Assembly: GCF_000143415.4 (NCBI RefSeq)
Contig: NW_003314315.1
Coordinates: 1,053,514 to 1,117,513, forward strand
Direction of reading: 5' to 3'
From: Selaginella moellendorffii
Lineage: Eukaryota; Streptophyta; Lycopodiopsida; Selaginellales; Selaginellaceae
Length of the DNA stretch: 64,000 nt
The notes beneath the pieces are model-generated. The model worked only from the letters and a program-made list of their open reading frames with translations. It did no database searches and was not told where the DNA came from. Position numbers and translations under genes: made by a program. Below are positions 56,790 through 64,000 of this stretch, piece after piece. Within the stretch, counting starts at the first letter, position 1, and every line of letters begins with the position of its first letter.

Positions 56790-56878
56790 CGATCAATCCA
56801 CACAAACCCTAAACCTTCTCTCTTTCCAAGAATCTAGGGTTCTTACAAACTCTCGTCTCTCTCTTCTCTCACACTCGT
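56790..56878 (-). promoter_or_regulatory. 89-bp spacer with telo-boxes before the PPR gene
   Basis: Only 89 bp separate the GRF stop and the PPR start on the minus strand. Read on minus, it holds GAGAGAGACGAGAG, AAGAACCCTAG and AGGTTTAGGGTTTG. The AAACCCTA-type motif in either direction is the plant telo-box, common in promoters of housekeeping and organelle-function genes. The PPR promoter must extend into the last GRF exon, or the two share a transcript. Confidence 0.5.
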
Positions 56879-59135
56879 TCAGTGGGCGTGGTTCGCATCG
56901 TTCTTCACCGATCCAGGGCTGCTGGCGCTGCTGCTGGAATCCGAGAAGCACGTCAGCTTCTGGAGTACGCCAGTGGGCGACGCCAGGATCATCTTCTTGC
57001 GCTGCTGCTGCTCGAATCCCACCGCATTGCCGCCGGCGGGAGGCTTGCACGACGAGGATTTGAGAAGAACATCCGACAGCAAATCGCCGCTGGCGCCGGA
57101 GGAGGAGGAGATCCTGGCGAGGCTGATGTTGGTGTAGGGATCCTCCTCCTCCTCGAGCTCGTGCTCGTGATCGTCCTCGTTGTCTCGATGATCGTATCGT
57201 GCCTTGTAGCGATCGTGATCGCCCCCTTGTTCTTGCTCTTCCAGCGCCAGGGAGAGGATCCCAGTGGATGGAACGCTCTTGAAGCAATGCATGGCGAGCT
57301 TGTCATGGCTGGTGGCGGGCATGGAGTTGGAATCTCGGGGCCAGTCGTCGTCGAAGAAGTGGCGCAGCGCCTCGGGCTTGCGCTCGATGCCTCGGATCAA
57401 AGGGCTTTTGCTCAGCTCCTCGTGTTCTTGCGACGATGGTCCAAAGATTTGCATGCTCCCGAAGTTGTGGTGCTCGGATCCAGCGATGATCTTGGGTGGC
57501 GACGACGATCCTCCTCCTCCTCCTCCTCCTCCGCCACCGCCGCCGCCTAGAGGCCTGGTGCAGCTGCCAGAAACCTCCGCAAAGAGCAGCTGCTCGGGAC
57601 GCAAAGGATCAAACGTTGCTTTACTCATTCCATTCACAAACCTGAGAGACAAAAAAAAAAACCATGGAATTCACAAGAGCACCACCCCCAAAAAAAAAAA
57701 AAAAAAAAAGTTTCACAGATCAGTGATCTTCCCAGTCGCTCATCCATCCAAATTTCAATCTTGATCCAGCCAAGAACAAAGAAGTAGCAAGCAAGCCAAA
57801 CAGACACGCAAGGCAGCAAAAAAAAGATGGAAGAGTTTTTTTTCACCTTTGATGATCTTTGCTAGCGGCAAGATCTCCAGCTGATTGGAGAGGATAGTGG
57901 TATGATCCCATGCCAGTCTCCATGATCCCACCACCAACCATCCCACCACCACCACCACCACCTTTGCTGCCGCTGCTACTCTGGTGTGACAATGCCGACG
58001 ATCTGGCACCGCCATTGTTGGTGGCGGAAGTGGCGGTGGCGGCGGTGGCGGCGGAGTTGGATCCCGCTCCTGCCGCCGCGGCCGCCGCGGCCGCCGCTGC
58101 TTCCGCCGCTTTCCTAGATCTGTTCCTCCCCCTGTGCATATGCCTCTCGCAGTACTTCTGGTCCGCCACCACCGGCCTGGAGCACCGCCACTTCTTCCCA
58201 TCTGTTCTTCGGCACCGCCCGGGCTCCGCGTCCATGGGGCTGCCCGATCCAACTCCAATCTGGAACCCGCTCCATGCTGCTGCTCGCAAGTTTCACCAAG
58301 AACACAAACGTGAGATGGCGATCGAGAGGAAACAAAGTGAGATCCTCCAAGTTTAAAGGCAGGAACAGTACGAGCAGTGATCCATCTTTGGACCCACAGA
58401 CAAAGAGATAGCATGTTTGCAATCTGGAACTCACGAAACACGATAAAGCAAACAGTAGGAAACAAGCCCACCACGAGAAGATCGATCAAACACTCTAGAG
58501 GATATAGAAGCTTTGCCAGGAGAAGGAGAGCTTACAGTTCGTGGCGGAGGAGGGCGAGAGGATCAAGCTCCGGCGGATAGGAATGACGAGCTCGGGAGGA
58601 ACTGGAGCTCTGGCCATCATATACTTGAAGATGAGCGCTTGGTGTTCTAGCTCCGCCCACTGCGACGCTGTGAATGGGAAGTAGTGGAGCTGTTGCTGCT
58701 GCTGCTGCTGGAACGCTGTGCATCACGAATCCATCCAGCCATGATCATCAAGTTTCTTACGCGCTCGATCGAGAGAAATCAAAACAAGGTGGTACCTGGA
58801 GAGGAGATGGAGTGTGGCTGCTGCTTGATCGCGCCGGCAAATGGGTATGATCCTCCTTGCTGCTGGAACAAATGCCGCGAGTACTGCTGCTGGAAGAGCA
58901 TCCCTCCCGGATCCGCCAGGAGCGACGCGGAGCTGCTGTGGTGATCGTCGGGGGAGGGCGACGAATTGGATTCTTGCTGCTGCTGCCTGGCCGAGGAGAA
59001 GGAGTCCGTCCTGGACAGCTTCATCGATCGGCTTCCCTCGTGGCGATCTTCGCCCAGCTCCAGGATGGGTCTACATTGCTTGAGGATGCGAACGTCGCCG
59101 CCCGGCTCCACGGAGCCGCTCAAGCTGAAATCCAT
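56879..59135 (-). CDS. Growth-regulating factor (GRF) transcription factor
   Basis: Four exons on the minus strand: 59,135-58,796, 58,715-58,536, 58,279-57,847 (first base could be 58,282 or 58,276) and 57,641-56,879, giving about 571 residues; all introns are GT..AG. Exon 2 encodes a seven-glutamine run and the QLQ domain ([20 protein letters not shown], then [13 protein letters not shown]), which binds the GIF/AN3 co-activators. Exon 3 encodes the WRC domain with perfect CX9CX10CX2H zinc spacing ([11 protein letters not shown] ... KYCERH) and the basic GRNRSRK, for DNA binding and nuclear entry, then alanine- and glycine-rich linkers. Exon 4 has a 13-glycine run and the C-terminal FFD motif (LRHFFDDDW). 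GRFs promote cell proliferation in meristems and leaves. The miR396 site that seed-plant GRFs carry around RSRK is not conserved. Neighbours: PPR gene 89 bp downstream. Confidence 0.93.
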
Positions 59136-59872
59136 GGCATCAATCGATCGAGAACGATGGATCCAGGGGTGGGATAGCTACTGCGATTCCCTCCTCACTC
59201 TAAGGAAGGAGGAACTATATAGTTTTGCCGGAAGAACTTAGTAGAAGGAAACGTGAAGAAGAGAGAGATCACACTCTCGAATGGATCTCGTGTGTTCTTC
59301 CGGGAGTTTCTCTAAGTTAAATGCTTGGGTGATAAGAAAAAGGAGGAGGCAGCTTTAAAGGTGCTGTGGAAGAGCAGGCAAAAACACACACAAGACTGGC
59401 AGGGCACACAAAGCAAAAGTGATAGTTGGGCTCAAGCAATCAAGCCTGGAAGATCGATTTTGGGGTGTTTGGATTGGATCTCTACAGGCAGCTGGATGCG
59501 CTGCTGCTGCTGCTGCTCGGAGGATCCGCGGCGCTGCTGCTCTTGAGCCATGGTGGAGGAAGTATCGCTGCTGCGGCGGCAATGCTTGCTGTTCAAGAGA
59601 GCTGTGGGCAAATTGAGAGCTTGGATGCTACCGCGGCTGCCAGTGCTGCCACTCCAATGGATCATCATCAATTCCTCATCCTGTTCCAGAGCTTGCCCCA
59701 TCAATCACTCGACGCGATCGATGGATTGATCAATCGTCTTTGTGGGAAAGAAAGAAAGCGAGCTTTCCAATCCAATCCAATCCAAAATCGCTCACTCTAC
59801 TGTAGCTAAGTAGAGGGAAAATGGATTAGCATCCCACATCTCCTCTCTCTCTCTCTCTCTCGCTCTCTCTCC
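59136..59872 (-). promoter_or_regulatory. Leader and promoter region of the GRF gene
   Basis: No separate gene. A minus-strand open stretch of 90 codons (59,704-59,432) with a glutamine run could be an upstream ORF if transcription starts before 59,705. A CT dinucleotide tract (59,842-59,872) reads as GA repeats on the gene's strand, the type bound by plant BPC/GAGA factors and common in GRF and homeotic promoters. The transcription start is not determined. Confidence 0.45.
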
Positions 59873-61998
59873 CTCGAGAGGTTTAGGTTGCAAACTTGAT
59901 GCCTGGATTCAAGGAGCAAAACTATATGCCCCGCGAATATTCCACGCGTCCAACGTAAACCCTAAAACCCGGCAGGGAATCGAGCGCCTGACGCGTCACC
60001 GGTCTTACATTAAAAAACAAAGAAATATCTCACCTGGCCTTCCTTTACACCCTTGGCAGGGCACGGTAAAAACAAAAAAGGAAAATTACCTTGTCATTGA
60101 CCGGGGGCGGGCGTGGTGAAACCTTGCCAGATAAGTTAGCTAGAGAGATAGCAGTACCAATACCAGCCCACCTAACCACAATAACCCACCACCCACAGCC
60201 TTAGCCAAATAGCAGATGCGGCCAAACGCTGGTATCAGGCGCATATTCACTGGATAATACGAGGCCCTCCACCATACGAAGTACAATACAGCAAGGGCAT
60301 GGGACTTCTGGCAGGGCAGTCAGAGCCTGCGAGGCTTTAAATGCGAGCCACCTACTCTCATGCCATCATTCCCTCAACCATTGATTAAACTCTTCCAATC
60401 TTCGCTTCCATTCCAACGGTTTAAACTTAACTAAGTTACCCAAGAACCCTAAAAAGTTCTTAAGCGGGTCATGCATTTCTTGAGCCCCCTATGCCTCCAC
60501 GAACGACAATTGTCACATGTGTGCATTAGGGGGGTTATGTCATTCATGACAAACGAGTTACGCAGCGAGGGGACGAGAGAGAGAGAGAGAGAGAGAGGCG
60601 AAGAGATCGGATCTTCCAAAGGAAAGCATTGCGGGGGAATTTTGTAATGCCCGGGGCATTTGTTTATGGTTTGGGCAGCAGTCAATCCGAGAGAAAACAA
60701 ATGGAGCGTTTTCATTGAACTCTCAGCCCCAGGAAAGACGAAGACGCGAAGACGACCTAAACTTTGCCGCCATTGGGCATATTTTACAAATCATATGGAG
60801 TGGAGGGTTGGCCCCTTGGCTTGCGGAAAAGAGAAAAATGCCCTCGTCGGGGATAATCATGCGCATTTCCTCGGGGTTTGGGCTAATGAGTGGACACACA
60901 TGGAAGTTGCTATCGGCTGCTTTTGTGGATGATCGATAAAAATTGCTAGCATTGGATTGCATGGTTCGAAAACAATGATATAATCTCAATCTGGGGTAAC
61001 GAAAAAATTAAATCGCAGAGATCCATTGGGCATTTGGTCACATGCAGGTTGACGTTGAATAAACCCAATCTTTTGAAATGGGCGAATATCTCCGAGATAC
61101 GCTTCCTTTGTCACCATCAGCGGAAATGGCAAGAAACAAAAGCGTGACACGAGTGGTCGGAGAGAATCGAACCCACGCCAGGTGCCACATCCACAGCTCA
61201 CACGCCACGTGTCTTTCCATTTTACGGTCGACCAAATGCCGGCAAGCGGCAGCCGCTGTCGGGTAGCGGACAGAATATGCCACTCGCGCGGGAGTGGAGG
61301 AATGTTGTTTGCCTCCTAAAACTTTGCCTTTGTGTCAATTCTCTCTCGCATCAAAGCTAACCTAATTTAGATCAGAGCTAAGCGTTGCAAGAGTGTGATT
61401 TAATCTGGCAAGTGGACACATGGTGGCGCATGTGCCCCCTTAACAAAAGGTGAAACGATGCCTCCTTTTTCTTCCTTTTGGGGGCGGCGCGGATCGATTC
61501 CTTCCCCGGGTCAGGTCGTGTTTGTACGGTTAGAATGGCCACCACGTCAAGCCGTACGTACGGGGCGCAACAGGAAATTGGAAAGAATAATCAACGCGCC
61601 AGCCCCCATCGTGCTAAAAGGTGGCCATGCTCTTTGATTTACATATATTTGAGATCGAGGTGTGCTTGTTTCATTGGTGGCTTTGGAAGCCACGATTTCA
61701 AAGGGTCATACGTGTATACAAAGCCGCGAGGGAAATCTATCTTGAGTGTGGACCACGCAAGAGATCTCCTGGATTGACCAGTGTTTTTTGGATTTTGGCG
61801 GGAACATTTAGGTTTAGGTCTAGGTGCTTGGCTATGGCGGTTCATTGGCGATCTCGTTTCTCAGGTGTGTGATCCTTCTCGGCGATCTATTCGAGAAGAA
61901 GCGCTTCTACGTGGTGCCTTGCTTGTGAATGGATGTTTGCATTTCCAGCATTTGTTTTGTAGAGCTGCTTGCTTCATCCGGTGGATGAGAAGTCCCCA
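59873..61998. other. Intergenic, no gene recognised
   Basis: 2.1 kb with only short frames. A GA tract lies at 60,570-60,598. At 61,150-61,180 the minus strand reads GGGTTCGATTCTC, like a tRNA T-arm, but no cloverleaf could be found. CACGTG-type boxes occur at about 61,203 and PyACGT cores at about 61,550. No transposon edge is visible. Confidence 0.5.
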
Positions 61999-62373
61999 TC
62001 AGCTTGATCTATTGGAGGATAAGGAAATTTTGTGGAGCAAGTAGGAAAAGTTTCCGGATGGTTTGTTTTCCAGTCAGCGTCAACTGAATGCTGGATCATT
62101 CTGGATTTTGAGTTTAAACTTAAAACTTAGATCAGGGAGTTGTTCCAGGATCCGGCAGCGAAGATGTAGCAGTTGTATTGGATAATTTGATCTATTGGAG
62201 GGTAAGAAAGTTTTTGAGCAAGTAGGAAAAGTTTCTGGATGTTTGTTTTATCAACTCAATGCTGGATCATCCTGGATTTTAAGCTTTCCAACTGGAGAAG
62301 TTAAGACTTTGGACGATATGTCTGAGTTCCAGGACCATGATCCGGGAGCGAAGATAGTAGTATTGCGCAGTTC
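61999..62373 (+). repeat. Diverged tandem duplication of about 187 bp
   Basis: 61,999-62,185 and 62,187-62,373 share blocks in the same order: TTGATCTATTGGAGG, GAGCAAGTAGGAAAAGTTTC, AATGCTGGATCAT.CTGGATTTT, and GTTCCAGGAYC..CGGSAGCGAAGAT. The second unit keeps an open frame of 75 codons (62,195-62,422); the first does not. Function unknown. Confidence 0.65.
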
Positions 62374-64000
62374 AATCTTAAGTTTGTGCGTCGAGGTACG
62401 TCCCTTCGCAGGAACTTGGTGAAGAAAACAGTGTTTTTTTCAGCTTCGTTCAATGGGGAGCTCTTCGCGGCACATATTTTTTCCCTTTGCCTGGATGAAC
62501 ACTACAGGCAAGGTACTCTTGAGATGCTCACAGCATCCTGACGATTGGTTCCTTTCATCTTTTTTGTCGCTGAATCAGAAGATAGGGACATTTGAAAACG
62601 CAACGCAAGCACCGTAACGTAACTATGCTCTTTCCGAGCAAAGTTTGTTCGTGCTTCCAAGGCCTGCGCAATGGCATCTTCCGCTGCCAAGGCTACAAAA
62701 GCTTTTCCCGGTGCCAGCGGAATTGAACGAGTCTGAATATGCTAGAGGTACGTTACTTTTTTACATCTCTTCACAATAGACTCGGTCAGTTCTTCATTTT
62801 TGTTTCTTTCGTTTCTCTTTTGAAACATCTTCTCCGCTCGGAGGTACCACCTGTAGGCAATGATGGTGTTGATATGAACCCCGAATGCGTGAATGCTAAA
62901 GTTCTAGTGATGTGTCTATCTTAGCTGGCTGCAGGGCTGAATTCATGAGCGTTCGGTATCTGTGACACCCCCAAGTACGCAGTATGTATCCGCTGATAGT
63001 TAACTACCTGATAAAACTGTTTTGTGTTTTGTGCAGAGAGCTCGCGAAGGTTTGTCAACGAGAGAAATATCCCTGTTGCCTGAATATTTTTTGAATTTCT
63101 CTGGGGGAGCTAGCTTGTTTGGTCGGCTGTGCAGCTCGTCGTAAGCATTGCGATTGTAGAACACTGGAGGCTTGTATCGATGCCTTTAACTTGTGACGGT
63201 ACCGTTCTTTCGATATTGTTTAAGTTGATATCCTTACGGGTCTTTGAATTTGTTCTTGGCGAGAGCTCAAACGACGTCTTCATTTCGACAACCACGCAAG
63301 TACAGTATCTACAGCGGGTGTCCGAAAACAACGGAGCAATGAGCAACAAAGACAGATGAGTCTACTTGCAGTGTCTTCCTAAATTCTTTCCTTCCCAGGT
63401 GAGGCTAGGCAGCAACAAGGCGTGAAGGGGAAATGGTCCTCCTAAGACAGCTGAGTTTGTATTTAACTCTTTGGCGGGACTGCGGACTGGAGGGATTTAC
63501 AAGCAGGACTATAGCGTGCATTGTACAGCAACATGTGGAGGATGACGAGACGACTGAGAGCGTTGATACAACTTTAGGAGACGGAGGATTTGGAACTTTG
63601 GCGTTGTAGAAGGTACGAACCATTTCTCTTTATTTTTTTCTATCTCTCTTCTGTGAAACTTTTTTCTTTCTTTCTTCTTTCTTTTGTTTGTAGGCTGTTC
63701 GCGAATGATGCTGTCAAGTGCATGGTGTGCCCAAGTTTACGCGAATTGAGCAAGAGGGAGTGATACGGAAGGTGACATCGAGCTCGACGGGTGTCGTGCC
63801 ATTCAAGGGGGAAAGCGAGCACAAGCAAGTTGCAAGAATGTCGCTCACATCGTGACAGCAGTCGCCAGGCTGAGCTCCTGGCAAGAGGCAAGCGAGAGCC
63901 GATAGCAAATTGCAATTGCGTCCTGGTGCTGGTGGTGGTGGTAGTGCTGCTGGAGGCGGAAGAAACTGAGCTCGACAAACAGCCATCAGAGTGACTGTCA
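62374..64000. other. Intergenic or unrecognised gene edge
   Basis: No frame longer than about 112 codons and no recognised domain. Several GTACG and TTTTTCTTTC..GTAG stretches could be intron ends of a gene with tiny exons or of a long untranslated region entering from the right. I cannot support a gene here. Confidence 0.4.

Noticed and set aside
61150-61185. tRNA gene on the minus strand (GGGTTCGATTCTC)
   Set aside because: No matching acceptor stem, anticodon arm or D-arm could be found at the right distances.
63560-63610. Kinase-like glycine loop (LGDGGFGT)
   Set aside because: Frame stops four residues later and no other kinase motif is present on either side.

Overview
The window looks like nuclear DNA of a land plant. 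The intron-containing genes are plant families: a GRF transcription factor with QLQ and WRC domains, and an OXS3-like stress protein. A 28-motif intronless PPR protein, mostly short introns (66-256 bp), LTR retrotransposons primed by initiator tRNA-Met, and a bacterial-type flavin monooxygenase next to them fit a lycophyte such as Selaginella moellendorffii best. That species call is inference; no alignment was run.

The left 46 kb is almost entirely mobile DNA. (1) 1-10,212: an old Ty3/gypsy pol on the minus strand, cut in its integrase by a non-coding LTR element I call A' (606-8,419), which itself carries a complete miniature element with 5S-rRNA-like LTRs (Cassandra-type TRIM, 2,915-3,504, exact 5-bp target duplication). 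(2) 10,216-23,816: a 13.6-kb imperfect palindrome. Each arm has a row of six short hairpins followed by fragments of an unrecognised multi-exon gene; gag and protease remnants lie in and near the centre. (3) 23,817-26,180: a decayed cysteine-rich coding region split by a second Cassandra copy, then a 122-bp tandem duplication. (4) About 26,195-32,849: a second non-coding LTR element (B, minus strand, 1.64-kb LTR with minisatellite) holding a fragment of a host gene. (5) 32,850-46,230: a Russian-doll nest. An inverted B-LTR fragment holds element A (33,678-46,159). The 3' LTR of A holds a B solo LTR (38,155-45,420), and that holds a young Ty3/gypsy chromovirus C (38,266-43,867; two mismatches between its 387-bp LTRs; one stop and one frameshift). 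Target duplications at three levels give the order of insertion.

An AT-rich stretch (46.2-47.5 kb) separates this from a compact, GC-richer genic segment. It holds a 611-aa NTF2-like/flavin monooxygenase (+, intronless, probable horizontal transfer), an OXS3-like gene (+, two coding exons), a PPR gene (-) converging on it, and a GRF gene (-, four exons) only 89 bp upstream of the PPR start codon. Beyond 59.9 kb I recognise no gene.

The host genes do not form one pathway. The useful relations are structural: GRF and PPR run head-to-tail with almost no spacer, OXS3-like and PPR converge, and the retroelements date one another by nesting.
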